Notes: generated from the sequence alone by a model not told the origin. DNA of 64,000 nucleotides from Stratiformator vulcanicus (GCF_007744515.1 NZ_CP036268.1:820482-884481); one strand, 5' to 3'. Counted from the stretch's first letter, positions 9,417 through 18,683 are shown. Program-made: numbers and translations.

Positions 9417-10040
9417 ATGGCTCTTGAGTTTCGCGAGGTTGAATCACTATCGGGACGGGGAGTGCGGTTTGAAATCCGTTCCAATGATTCTGCTATCACT
9501 CGGCTCGAATTCTTACAACGACTTGTCGATTGCGAGGAACTCCGTGCCGGATTGACCACGACGCTTGCGGAAATCCAATACTCAGCTTTTCGCTGGGAAT
9601 CCTTGCCGGTCAATAAGTCGTTGGCGGATCGGCCGTTCGAATTTGTACTACTCGATTCGCCTTCACTGAATCGCCAGCCCGATGCGAGTGCCTTTCAGGA
9701 ATATTTTCGGTCGAATGGCGAAAGTCATTCTCAAGACAAGGTGCCGTCAGCCGTATCATTTAAGAATGTGGGTGGTGATGCGACCATGATTGTGCCGACG
9801 CCGCTTTGCCCGCCGGACGCCTACACCCATCTTGCGAGGTTCGTACGCAGGGCGCCGTCGGAGCAGGTTGATGAGTTGTGGTGTGTCGTGGGCCAAACGA
9901 TGCTCAATCAAATCGATGCTGAGCCGGACCGCCATTTTTGGCTCAGCACGGCCGGGATGGGGGTTGCTTGGCTTCACATCCGGATAGATACTCGGCCGAA
10001 ATACTACGGATATGAAAAATTTCGATCGGTCGAATCATAG
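9417..10040 (+). CDS. Conserved hypothetical protein (DUF6940-like)
   Basis: A 207-residue soluble protein. The C-terminal half has the pattern HLARFVRRAPSEQVDELW, FWLSTAGMGVAWLHIRID and RPKYYGYE, which I recall from the DUF6940 family of unknown function, often annotated from plants and bacteria. It starts at an ATG nine bases after the preceding stop with AGAGG upstream, so it is probably co-transcribed with the binding-protein gene. That link may be incidental. Function unknown. Confidence 0.7.
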   Translation: MALEFREVESLSGRGVRFEIRSNDSAITRLEFLQRLVDCEELRAGLTTTLAEIQYSAFRWESLPVNKSLADRPFEFVLLDSPSLNRQPDASAFQEYFRSNGESHSQDKVPSAVSFKNVGGDATMIVPTPLCPPDAYTHLARFVRRAPSEQVDELWCVVGQTMLNQIDAEPDRHFWLSTAGMGVAWLHIRIDTRPKYYGYEKFRSVES

Positions 10041-10182
10041 GAATCGTCGTACTCCTCCTTGAGTGTGGTTATGGCTGTCTCCATAGTGATGATGCGAACT
10101 AATTCGAACGTTGACCCCGTGTTCGATCCGCGGTTCTTTCGAACGCGCGGCTTGTTATAAGTGGTAACATAATGAGTTTGCC

Positions 10183-10944
10183 ATGTTGGAAGAATCCTTC
10201 GGAATTAAATTATCACGCAGCAGCCGCCGATGGGTCGTTGGCGTGGCTGTTGCGTTCGTGGTTGCGCATGTGTTGGTCGTTGCGGTTTGGCTGGCATTGC
10301 CGTCGGTTTCCAGTGGTCGCGGACCGACTCGCCGGTCAATGTGTATGAACCATCTCAAACAAATCGGGTTCGCATTACATAACTACCATGACCAGTGGGG
10401 CAGCTTCCCGCCAGCTGTTACCTATGGGCCGGACGGTGAGCCTTGGCATAGCTGGCGCGTATTAATACTACCCTATCTCGATCAATCGCCACTGTACGAT
10501 CAATATGATTTTGATGAGCCGTGGGACGGGCCGAATAACTTGTCAGTGACAAGGGTTCAATTGCACGTCTATCAGTGCCCGTCTGCAAATATGCTCTTTA
10601 AGAACGAAACGCACTATTTTGCCGTGACGGGTGCGAACACCGTGTTTCCGCCCTCGGGTTGTTGCTCGCTTAACCAAATAACCGACGGCTCGTCCAATTC
10701 CCTTGCGACCTTCGAACGGTCGGGCAGCGATGTCCCCTGGGCCGCTCCGATAGATCCGGTGTTCGACCCGGCGCGATTGCCCGGCGATCCGTTCGGCTCG
10801 CTCGGAGCTCGTAGCTATCACTCCAGCAGCTGCCAATTCCTGTTCTGCGATGGCGCGGTGCGCGGGCTATCGCCCGACATTCCACCCGACACGTTTCGCA
10901 ATCTCGTCGAGATCAACGACGGCACCTCTCCGGTCGAGTTCTGA
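10183..10944 (+). CDS. DUF1559-type protein with membrane anchor
   Basis: A 253-residue protein. After a hydrophobic segment (residues about 18-40) comes the DUF1559 signature CMNHLKQIGFALHNYHDQWG with FPPA, then HSWRVLILPYLDQSPLYDQYDF, and a C-terminal YHSSSCQFLFCDGAVRGLS. DUF1559 proteins are hugely expanded in Planctomycetota and usually begin with a type IV pilin cleavage motif (GFTLIE). Here that motif is absent and a plain anchor replaces it, so this is a non-pilin variant. Role unknown, presumably at the cell surface. Confidence 0.85.
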   Translation: MLEESFGIKLSRSSRRWVVGVAVAFVVAHVLVVAVWLALPSVSSGRGPTRRSMCMNHLKQIGFALHNYHDQWGSFPPAVTYGPDGEPWHSWRVLILPYLDQSPLYDQYDFDEPWDGPNNLSVTRVQLHVYQCPSANMLFKNETHYFAVTGANTVFPPSGCCSLNQITDGSSNSLATFERSGSDVPWAAPIDPVFDPARLPGDPFGSLGARSYHSSSCQFLFCDGAVRGLSPDIPPDTFRNLVEINDGTSPVEF

Positions 10945-11030
10945 GTCACGTCCGGCGGTCGCGCATTCTCGATTTGATCGTGGTAATATCTGTGCTCGGA
11001 ATCATCCTAAACGCCCCCGGAGTAAACTCC

Positions 11031-11579
11031 ATGAAATCGCTCAAGACGTTGGTTATCGTGTTTTGCTGTTCGTTTTTCACTTCGGCAATCGCCGATGCTC
11101 AAGAAAGTGTTCCGGAAGCGAATTTCTCGTCGCCCCGCGTCGACTTCGGCATCGTCGTGACCGACATCGAAAAAGCGAGGGAGTTCTATACGAAGGCCTT
11201 AGGGTTGAAAGAGACCGGGACGTTCACAGTCGCGGGGCCGTGGTCGAAGAAAGTGGGTCTGTCGGACAGTGAGCCGTTCAAGGTCTTCATTATGCAGGCC
11301 GGCGAAGGGGACGCCGCCACACGGGTCAAGTTGATGCAGTTCGAACGCGTGCGTGGCAGCCGACCCGATAACACGTTCATTCATTCGACCTACGGCATCA
11401 GCTACCTCACGATGTACGTCGAGGACCTCGACGCATCGCTCGCACAGGCAGCCAAGGCCGGGGCCAAGCCGATTGCCGATGGCCCGCAAGCGATCGAGGC
11501 GAATCCCGAGCTCAGCCTCGCGATTCTCCGCGATCCGGACGGCAATATGATCGAACTCGTTGGCCCAAGAGCGGAATAG
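11031..11579 (+). CDS. Secreted VOC/glyoxalase-fold protein
   Basis: A 182-residue protein with a cleavable signal peptide (residues 1-20, ending IADA) followed by a single vicinal-oxygen-chelate domain: DFGIVVTDIEKAREFYTKALG, ISYLTMYVEDLDASLAQAAKAG and ILRDPDGNMIELVGP. The family includes glyoxalase I and dioxygenases; export suggests a surface or periplasmic role. The frame is open further upstream to a TTG at 10974, but the ATG at 11031 has GGAG at the right distance and starts the signal peptide. Substrate not determinable. Confidence 0.85.
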   Translation: MKSLKTLVIVFCCSFFTSAIADAQESVPEANFSSPRVDFGIVVTDIEKAREFYTKALGLKETGTFTVAGPWSKKVGLSDSEPFKVFIMQAGEGDAATRVKLMQFERVRGSRPDNTFIHSTYGISYLTMYVEDLDASLAQAAKAGAKPIADGPQAIEANPELSLAILRDPDGNMIELVGPRAE

Positions 11580-11946
11580 TTGTCAGAGCAGCCTGGACCA
11601 TCGTGGTTGAGTTCAATTTCGTCGGCTCGGGACAACTACGCGGAATCCTGATCCCGTTAATACCCGCGAGCAATTCGATCGTTCGCTTTGAGCGGGCCTG
11701 CGCCGTTGAAGCCGGCAATCGTCCGCCTCTTCCGGCTCGTCGCGGCAAAGGGGAGAAGTTGCGGTGAGTCTGGCGATTGGTTCGCTCATGTCGTCGATCC
11801 CTGAATTGTGACGGAAACTGGCCAATCGTTCCTACACAAGCGTTTCCGCGCGTTCCTATACTGGAATCGACTTCAATCCGTTGATTCAACGATCGGTCCA
11901 GCTGATTGCGGACCGTCGATCGATTTTTGCACACGGCTGCTCACGC
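11580..11946. other. Gap upstream of the SMC-type operon
   Basis: No credible gene on either strand. A TATACT hexamer at 11857-11862, about 85 bp before the jetA start, could be a -10 element, but I find no matching -35. Any promoter of the jetA-jetB-jetC operon should lie here. Confidence 0.4.
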
Positions 11947-13434
11947 ATGAACCTGCGGAAGCTAAAGATCTATTTTGACACTTCCCCTGCGCTCGGACTC
12001 TTGCGGGCCCGTTCTGCGCCGTACGTGATCGACTTTCTGAACCGGCAATTCAAGCAGCCCGGCCAGATTGCGATCCCCCGCTCCGAATTGCTATCGAACT
12101 TGTCGCTCTATCTCGACGATATTCGCGATGCCGACCCGGACGCGATGGGCAATTCGGCTGAGGCCTATCTGCGAGAATGGTGCTCGTCCGACGCCCGTTG
12201 GCTACGCCGATTCATCGAGGCCGACCGCGATGAAGAAGTCTTTCAACTCACGCCCTATACCGAAGACGTGTTCGCCTTTCTTGATCAGGTTCTGGAGCGC
12301 GATCTTGATTTCGTGGCGACGGAATCCCGACTGAAGATGATCATCGAGACCCTCGCCGATCTTGTCGTGGGGGCATCGGATGATCCCAAAAAACGACTGG
12401 CGCACTTGAAGGCCGAACGGGACCGCCTGCAGGAGGAGATCGAACAAATTGAGCGGGACGGTCGGATATCCAAATATCGCCCCGCCCAGATTCGCGAACG
12501 ATTTTCCAATGCGGTCTTGCTGCTGCGGCAACTGCAGGGCGACTTCCGGGCGGTTGAAGATTCATTTCGCGAAATCACAACGCAGGTGCTCCAGCGGCAA
12601 CGGCAGGGAGCGGACAGCCGTGGCGAAATCTTGGAGTTTGCGCTCGATCATGAAGACTTACTGAAGCAGGAAGATCAGGGCGTCAGCTTTGATGAGTTCG
12701 TCAAATTAATTCTCTCGCCCAAACAGACACAGCGGCTTGAAGAGATCGTCCGCGAGGTTCGGCAAATTCCGGAGTTGTCGAAGCAGCGGGAGGGCTTGGA
12801 AGCGGTCCGCAATATGATCACCGTCTTGCAGGTGGAAGCGGAAAAGGTGATGCGGACCAATCAGAATCTCTCCGCCACGCTCCGGCGACTACTTGACGCA
12901 AGAGCGTTTGCGGAGCGGAAGCGTGTGTCGGGGCTGTTGGATGACATTCAAAGTTTGGCGACCGAACTTCGCGGCCGACCCGAAGACGAAACGCTCGGTC
13001 TCTCGCTCGATTTAACAGCTGGGATTGAATCGCCCTTTCGACGTTCGTTCTGGGTGGAACCGCCCCGATTCGAATCGGTCGACCTCTCCGACTTTCAGCC
13101 GGACGATGAGAGTCGCCAAGATGTCTTCGAAAACTTCGCGGCGTTAAAACATCTCGACTGGAATCGCTTGCGCGATCAGATCAAGCACCTGCTGTCTGTC
13201 GAAGATGCGCCGTCGCTTGCGGAGCTACTCGAACTGCATCCGGTATCGTCGGGGCTCGTTGAAGTGATTGGCTATCTGCAAATTGCCGCCGAAGACGGGC
13301 ACCGCATCGATACGACCGACCGGCAGGAGATCGTCGTTTCTGCGGACGACCCCGACGCAACCGACTATCTCGTGACGGTGCCGCGGGTGACGTTCGTGCC
13401 ACCCAAAAGAAAACGCCGTCGGAAGCCGCGTTGA
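11947..13434 (+). CDS. jetA: DUF3375 protein, Wadjet JetA-like (kleisin-type)
   Basis: A 495-residue soluble protein matching DUF3375, the JetA subunit of Wadjet (a homologue of the MukF/MksF kleisin). Family features: an N-terminal winged-helix region (SPALGLLRARSAPYVIDFLN), YLREWCSSDARWLRRFIEAD, the segment FQLTPYTEDVFAFLDQV, then TESRLKMIIETLADLV, a long coiled coil from about residue 135, and a C-terminal basic tail. In Wadjet, JetA links the JetC heads and binds JetB to form a DNA-extruding SMC complex that recognises small circular DNA. The ATG at 11947 fits the family start. It heads a three-gene operon. Confidence 0.85.
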   Translation: MNLRKLKIYFDTSPALGLLRARSAPYVIDFLNRQFKQPGQIAIPRSELLSNLSLYLDDIRDADPDAMGNSAEAYLREWCSSDARWLRRFIEADRDEEVFQLTPYTEDVFAFLDQVLERDLDFVATESRLKMIIETLADLVVGASDDPKKRLAHLKAERDRLQEEIEQIERDGRISKYRPAQIRERFSNAVLLLRQLQGDFRAVEDSFREITTQVLQRQRQGADSRGEILEFALDHEDLLKQEDQGVSFDEFVKLILSPKQTQRLEEIVREVRQIPELSKQREGLEAVRNMITVLQVEAEKVMRTNQNLSATLRRLLDARAFAERKRVSGLLDDIQSLATELRGRPEDETLGLSLDLTAGIESPFRRSFWVEPPRFESVDLSDFQPDDESRQDVFENFAALKHLDWNRLRDQIKHLLSVEDAPSLAELLELHPVSSGLVEVIGYLQIAAEDGHRIDTTDRQEIVVSADDPDATDYLVTVPRVTFVPPKRKRRRKPR

Positions 13435-13502
13435 CCGACCAGCTCAAGCGGCAGATCGCCTTTCACTAAACAATACGTCTCACCTATTCGATCGACTTAT
13501 CG

Positions 13503-14123
13503 ATGTCAGAAAACCTTCCGGAATATCGCGATTGGAGCCTGCCGGCGGTTCGACTGCTGCAAGGCGTTGTCGAGCAGCAGGACGGCCGGGTGTGGGACGT
13601 TTTAATGTCGAACGTCTCGCAGCTTGAGCAATATATGGCGAAGATCGGGCTGCGGCTCGTCGTCGACGAAACAGAAGGCTTGGCCTTCTTAAGGCAATTC
13701 GACGAAGAAGAACTGCCGGACGGTTATGAAATGATTCCGAGACTATTTCGATCATCTCGACTCAGTTTCGGTCAAACCGTTCTCGCCGTGTTGCTGCGCG
13801 ATGCGCTGCGAAAATTCGAAGAAGACCAGATCGGCGATGCCCGCTGCGTGGTCGAAGAAGCGGTCCTCTTTGATTCCTGGAAGTCGTTCTTTCCGGATCA
13901 CAAAGATGAAGTGAAATTGAGGCGGGATTTGCAGTCGACTCTCCGTAAGCTTGAGGGCCTGTCGTTCGTCCGGCCGTTCGGGTCCGACCCGCCCGCCTGG
14001 GAAGTCCGCCGCATCTTAAAAGCTCGGCTGACGGCTGAGGTGCTCGAGCACCTGAAAACACAGTTGAAGAACGCGGTTGCGGAGAAACGTATCGCCGCGG
14101 TCGTGTCCGATCATTCCGAGTAG
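13503..14123 (+). CDS. jetB: DUF4194 protein, Wadjet JetB-like (KITE-type)
   Basis: A 206-residue protein matching DUF4194, the JetB subunit (MksE/MukE-like KITE protein). Conserved stretches: AVRLLQGVVEQQDGRVWDVL, the LEQYMAKIGLRLVVDETEGLAFL helix-strand, RLSFGQTVLAVLLRDALRKFE and a winged-helix end with LRKLEGLSFVRPF and WEVRRILKARL. It would form a dimer bridging the JetA kleisin. It follows jetA by 68 bp and precedes jetC by 50 bp in the same direction. Confidence 0.85.
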   Translation: MSENLPEYRDWSLPAVRLLQGVVEQQDGRVWDVLMSNVSQLEQYMAKIGLRLVVDETEGLAFLRQFDEEELPDGYEMIPRLFRSSRLSFGQTVLAVLLRDALRKFEEDQIGDARCVVEEAVLFDSWKSFFPDHKDEVKLRRDLQSTLRKLEGLSFVRPFGSDPPAWEVRRILKARLTAEVLEHLKTQLKNAVAEKRIAAVVSDHSE

Positions 14124-14173
14124 ACGTTTTAGTACCTGACGGGCGAACCACCACGCCGGATGTTGAAGCTATT

Positions 14174-17100
14174 ATGAAATCGCAATCACACTCCGCGATC
14201 GATGCACTCTCACCGCGGGGGTTCCGACTTCACCGGGTGGAACTGCTGAACTGGGGAACCTTTCACGAAAAGATATTCTCGATCCAGCCGAACGGAGACT
14301 CTGCGCTGTTGATCGGACAGAACGGATCGGGGAAATCGACGATCGTTGACGCCCTGCTAACGCTGCTCGTTCGTCCCGGCGTCCGCAATTTTAATGTCGC
14401 TGCGGGCGCGAAGAAGCGTGAACGGGATGAGAAATCTTATTTGCTGGGCGCCTATGACCGCGGGGGCGATGAGGATTCGCTGAGCGGGCGAACGAAATAT
14501 CTCCGGCCGAAGGGGGATCACTACACCGTCATCCTTGCGACATTCTGCAACTTGGAGATCGATGAGTCCTTTACCGTCGCACAGCTTCTTTATCTGAGTT
14601 CTGATCAGACCGCTCAAAAAATCTATTGCTTCGCCGGCGGCGAGAGATCGATCCAAAGTGATTTTCGAGCTTTGAAGTCCGCTGACGAACTCTTAAAGAC
14701 GCTGAAGAGCCGCGGATTTAAGGCGACCAAGACATTTCAGGAGTACGAGGGTTGGCTCACGAAGGCGACGCGCACCAAAGCCAAAGCGATGGAGGTCTTT
14801 AATCAAACCGTTGCCGTCAAAGATATTCAAAAGCTGAACGATTTCATCCGCAATCACATGCTGGAAGCTCACGATTGGGGCGAGAAGGTCGACCGCCTGC
14901 TCTCGCACTTCAATCAGCTCAGCACAGCTCACGACAGCCTGGTCAAGGTCCGGCAGCAGCGCGACTATCTTGAGCCGATTGGAAAGTTCGGACAAGAGTA
15001 CGCCACCGAGGTTCAATCGCTGGAGCAGGTGACGCGACTGAAGAATGCCGCGGGGCTTTATTTCGCTCAGCGAACGATCGATCTGTTCACGCCACACATC
15101 GAAGCCGAGAAAATAGAGCACGCGGCCGTTGCGAATCGGCGTCGACATGTGGCGACGGAAATTGATGAGCAGGACGATTCGCGTCGCTCGCTGCAAAATC
15201 AAATTGAACAGGCGGGCGGTGACCGTCTGAAGGAGATACCCCGGCTGATCGATGTGCAGCGGGAACGCGCCGAATCGAAGCGACAGAGGTCACGATCATA
15301 TGAAGAGGCCCTGCAAGCTCTCAACCTCGAACTGCCGATCAGTGAGGAAGAGTTTAAGGCCTGTCGCTCTGAGTTAACGGATTTGCAGGCCACGATTGAA
15401 ACGGGAAAAGATCGCATCCTCCTGCAACGCGACGACGCGGTTGTTGAGGTCCGCTCGCTATCAGGCAGATTGAGAGAATTGCGGGGGGAATTGGCGGAGC
15501 TGTCGAGTCGTCGCGAAAACTTGCCGGGCTGGTGTGTGAGTCTACGACATGACATGTGCCAAGGACTCGGGTTTCCAGTCCGAGACCTGCCGTTCGCGGC
15601 CGAGTTAATTCAAGTTCACCCGGACGAACGGGACTGGGAATCATCCATCGAAAAAGTGCTCCGCGGCTTCGCCTTAAGTCTGCTGGTTCCGCAGCGATAC
15701 TATGTTCCCGTCACAAATTATGTGGAGCAAACGCGGCTCGCAGTCGGCGGGCGGGGACAACGTCTTGTCTATCTTAGGGTTGGCGAGCAAAAGTCTTCGC
15801 CGTCCAGTAATGCCTCGCCGCACTCGTTACTTCAGAAACTCGACTACCGCGACGGCCACCCGCTGTTGCCTTGGCTCAAAGCGGAACTGGTGAAACGTTT
15901 TGACTACGCCTGCTGTGACACGATCAAAGAGTTCCGGGTTGCGAAGGGTCTCGCGATGACCGCGAACCGACACGTGAAGTCGGGGTCGATGCGACACGAT
16001 AAAGATGATCGCGACCATATCTTAAACCCCCGCAATTTTGTTCTCGGCTGGGATAATCGCGAGAAGAAACGGCGTCTTGCCGAAGAGATTGAGCAACTTG
16101 CAAACGACGAAGCCGAATTGTCGGCTGCTCTGCAGTCGATCGACGAACAACTCGCCGGCTGGCAACGAAAACAACAGGCGGTCGAAAAGGCGCTGGAAAT
16201 TCCATTCTTTGAGCGGATCGACTTCGAGTCGCATGAGGACGAGATTCAGCGACTCGAAGCCGAACGCCGGGCGATTGAAAGTAAGTCGAGTGCGATCCAG
16301 ACCTTGAAGGCGCGTCTGGACGAGGTTGTCGAAACGATTGATGAGCTGAAATTGGAGCGGGACCAACTGATCGGCGACGAGCGGGAATTACAAAATTCAA
16401 TTACCTCTGCCAAAAAGCAGGTCGACAAAGCCGAGCGGCAGCTTAAGGATGGCCGTCGCGATGGTCGCCTCGAAGAGCATCGCAAGTCTTTTGAGGAACT
16501 CGATCTTCAACTCGCCGATCCGCCGATGACGGCGGAAAGCCTGTGGGAACGCAGTCGTCAATGGCGTGATGAAACCGACGGTCAGATCGCCGATCTCAAC
16601 GAACGCATTGAGCCGATTCGCAATAATCTTACCGATGCGATGTCGCGCTTTCTCCGCGTCTGCCCGGAGCGGGCCGGGGACCTGCGGGCGACCCCGGACT
16701 ACGTTGACGACTTCCTGCAATTACGGAGCCGGATTCTCGAGGATGACCTGCCGCGTTTCGAGCAGCGTTTTAAGGAGCGCCTTAATCGCAAAGTGATTGA
16801 AGAGATCGGCTTGTTCCGCAGTTCGCTGCAACAGGAACGCCGAGAAATTGAGAACAAAATCGAACTGCTGAATCGATCGCTGTGGAAGCTCGACTACCGC
16901 CCCGGGATGCACATCCGGCTGGAGCCGCGTCCGATTCATGACGCGGAGATTAATGACTTCCGAATTCGGTTGGACGAATGTGTCGAGGGCAGCTTCGACG
17001 ACTCTCCGGAAGCGAACGAAGCACGCTTCCTGCGGATTAAAGACTTAATTCTGAAGCTGCGTGACGATGATTCCCGGCGTTGGCGGGATAAGGTCACCGA

Positions 17101-17560
17101 TGTGCGTCGCTGGTTTGATTTCGTGGCCGCGGTCGTCGAGGAAGAGACCTCGAAGATCGTGTCGGAGTATCGTGACAGCAGCGGGCAATCGGGCGGAGAA
17201 AAATCGAAACTCGCCTTTACGATTCTCGTCGCCGCGATCGCCTATCAATACGACCTCGACCCTGAAGACCCGGCGCAGGATCGCTTCCGCTTCGTGGTCG
17301 TCGATGAGATGTTCTCGAAGGTCGATGATCAGTATGCAGAGTATGCGCTCGAGCTGTTTCGGCAGTTCGGCCTGCAACTGCTGATCGTCGCCCCGCTCGA
17401 CGCAAAAGCCCGCGTGACGCAGGCTTATGTCGGTTGCTACCTGCATGTGGTGAAGCAAGAGCATCACTCCGCCATTTACGAAATGACCGCCGCGGAGTTT
17501 GAACAAATTGCGGAGGATGAAATTTCTGCCAAGCCCCAGCGCCGCGCAAAGGTTCGGTAG
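14174..17560 (+). CDS. jetC: SMC-like ATPase, Wadjet JetC-like
   Basis: A 1128-residue ATPase of the MukB/MksB/JetC type. Walker A is GQNGSGKST (48-56). Two long coiled-coil arms (about 270-470 and 640-870) flank a central hinge region. The ABC signature SGQSGGEK is at 1003-1010 and Walker B with the catalytic Glu is VVVDEMFS (Asp1044, Glu1045). In Wadjet this is the motor that extrudes DNA loops; JetD then cuts small circles. All ATPase residues appear intact, so the motor should work. No jetD (DUF3322/DUF2220 toprim nuclease) follows: the next gene is metW 310 bp downstream. The set could be a nuclease-less condensin of MksBEF type. Confidence 0.88.
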   Translation: MKSQSHSAIDALSPRGFRLHRVELLNWGTFHEKIFSIQPNGDSALLIGQNGSGKSTIVDALLTLLVRPGVRNFNVAAGAKKRERDEKSYLLGAYDRGGDEDSLSGRTKYLRPKGDHYTVILATFCNLEIDESFTVAQLLYLSSDQTAQKIYCFAGGERSIQSDFRALKSADELLKTLKSRGFKATKTFQEYEGWLTKATRTKAKAMEVFNQTVAVKDIQKLNDFIRNHMLEAHDWGEKVDRLLSHFNQLSTAHDSLVKVRQQRDYLEPIGKFGQEYATEVQSLEQVTRLKNAAGLYFAQRTIDLFTPHIEAEKIEHAAVANRRRHVATEIDEQDDSRRSLQNQIEQAGGDRLKEIPRLIDVQRERAESKRQRSRSYEEALQALNLELPISEEEFKACRSELTDLQATIETGKDRILLQRDDAVVEVRSLSGRLRELRGELAELSSRRENLPGWCVSLRHDMCQGLGFPVRDLPFAAELIQVHPDERDWESSIEKVLRGFALSLLVPQRYYVPVTNYVEQTRLAVGGRGQRLVYLRVGEQKSSPSSNASPHSLLQKLDYRDGHPLLPWLKAELVKRFDYACCDTIKEFRVAKGLAMTANRHVKSGSMRHDKDDRDHILNPRNFVLGWDNREKKRRLAEEIEQLANDEAELSAALQSIDEQLAGWQRKQQAVEKALEIPFFERIDFESHEDEIQRLEAERRAIESKSSAIQTLKARLDEVVETIDELKLERDQLIGDERELQNSITSAKKQVDKAERQLKDGRRDGRLEEHRKSFEELDLQLADPPMTAESLWERSRQWRDETDGQIADLNERIEPIRNNLTDAMSRFLRVCPERAGDLRATPDYVDDFLQLRSRILEDDLPRFEQRFKERLNRKVIEEIGLFRSSLQQERREIENKIELLNRSLWKLDYRPGMHIRLEPRPIHDAEINDFRIRLDECVEGSFDDSPEANEARFLRIKDLILKLRDDDSRRWRDKVTDVRRWFDFVAAVVEEETSKIVSEYRDSSGQSGGEKSKLAFTILVAAIAYQYDLDPEDPAQDRFRFVVVDEMFSKVDDQYAEYALELFRQFGLQLLIVAPLDAKARVTQAYVGCYLHVVKQEHHSAIYEMTAAEFEQIAEDEISAKPQRRAKVR

Positions 17561-17872
17561 AAGCAATTTCAATACCAGCCAGAGGCGCAAGCCGATGGTC
17601 GATCAACCAGCGACTTTCCCGACGGCTTGCGCCTCGGGCTGGTATGTTGGGCGATTTGATACCGTTTCTAGATTCGGTTTCTCTCTCAGCTAGAGTTGCA
17701 AGCTAAAGTGAGAGGCCCATTGCCGATCGGAGTCTTCGAGAGCCGGGTATGCAATTCGCAAGTGCGAAACTGAGGGGCTCATTCGGTCGTCCCCGAAGGC
17801 TGTTTGCGTATAATATGCGGTTCACTTTGGCAAAGTGATGCAGGATTCCACCGAAAAGATTGAATCAATTTG
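17561..17872. other. Gap between jetC and metW
   Basis: Apart from the inverted repeat at 17572-17645, nothing is recognisable. In particular I find no remnant of a jetD gene in either strand. Confidence 0.6.
17572..17645. repeat. Large inverted repeat after jetC
   Basis: Left arm 17572-17594 (ATACCAGCC...GCAAGCCG) pairs with right arm 17623-17645 at 22 of 23 positions, with a 28-base loop. It starts 12 bases after the jetC stop. It may terminate transcription of the operon or be a mobile REP-like unit. No U-tract follows. Confidence 0.75.
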
Positions 17873-18568
17873 ATGGCTGAGGCGACGACACATCCCCCGC
17901 GGCGGCAGGTTTGGGGCGGGCCGAATTATCGGTACTGCCTGCCCGATTCGATGACCGCGATGACCGACGAACTGCTGATGCGGGAGATCCCGCCGGGTAG
18001 TCGCGTTGTAGACCTCGGTTGCGGTGACGGTCGGCTATTAGGAGGCCTGCTCGAGACGCACGATTGCAGCGTGTTGGGCATCGAATTCGATGAGGATGCC
18101 GTGATCGGGGCGATTGGTCGCGGCGTCGGCGTGCTCAAGCTCGACCTCGACGACGGCCTGCCTGACCTGCCGGACGATTCGTTCGATATTGCCGTACTGT
18201 CCGAGACGCTGCAGCAGGTCAAGCGGCCCAAGCGTGTGCTCAAAGAAATGAAACGCATCGCCCCGCGGGCGGTCGTGATGGTTCCGAATTTCGGGCACTG
18301 GCGGGTCCGGCTTCAAGTCGCGTTGCGAGGGCGGGCCCCGGTCACGTCGTCGCTGCCGTTCGAGTGGTACGACACGCCGAATCTGCACGTGATGTCGATG
18401 CGGGATTTCCGCGATCTCGCCCAGCAAATCGGGTTTCGGATATTAAAGGAACTGCCGATCGTCCGCGGCGTCGCCGTCGAGCGGGCCTGGGGAGCCAATC
18501 TGCGGGCGGACAGCGCGCTGTATGTGCTTGAACGCTGTGATGCCCCTGAGGAGCCGCAAGGTTCGTAG
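17873..18568 (+). CDS. metW: MetW-type methyltransferase-fold protein
   Basis: A 231-residue protein with the class I SAM-binding fold: VVDLGCGDGRLL (motif I), VLSETLQQVKRPKRVLKEM, and the MetW-specific VPNFGHWRVRLQVAL and WYDTPNLHVMS. MetW cooperates with the homoserine acetyl- or succinyltransferase MetX in methionine synthesis, and metX is normally the adjacent gene. Here metX is absent from the window. An in-frame TTG precedes the ATG; ATG is chosen. No ribosome-binding site is evident. It converges on the DUF1499 gene. Confidence 0.88.
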   Translation: MAEATTHPPRRQVWGGPNYRYCLPDSMTAMTDELLMREIPPGSRVVDLGCGDGRLLGGLLETHDCSVLGIEFDEDAVIGAIGRGVGVLKLDLDDGLPDLPDDSFDIAVLSETLQQVKRPKRVLKEMKRIAPRAVVMVPNFGHWRVRLQVALRGRAPVTSSLPFEWYDTPNLHVMSMRDFRDLAQQIGFRILKELPIVRGVAVERAWGANLRADSALYVLERCDAPEEPQGS

Positions 18569-18625
18569 CGGTCGCTATAATTTCGGAAGGCGCAGGGGCG
18601 AAGGGCGTGGATACTTGGTGATTGT

Positions 18626-18651
18626 GTCCCTTGCTGGCGCTGCGGGCTTGT
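18626..18651 (+). repeat. R4 dispersed repeat, copy 2
   Basis: Perfect 26 bp match, inverted, to 3010-3035. It lies between the convergent metW and DUF1499 genes. Confidence 0.75.
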
Positions 18652-18683
18652 GCTGCTTACCAATTGGCCCGCCGAAATCTGAT

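Noticed and set aside
10137-10160. Possible tenth R1 copy before the DUF1559 gene
   Set aside because: Only the CGCGGCTTGTT end is clear; the first half is too diverged to count.
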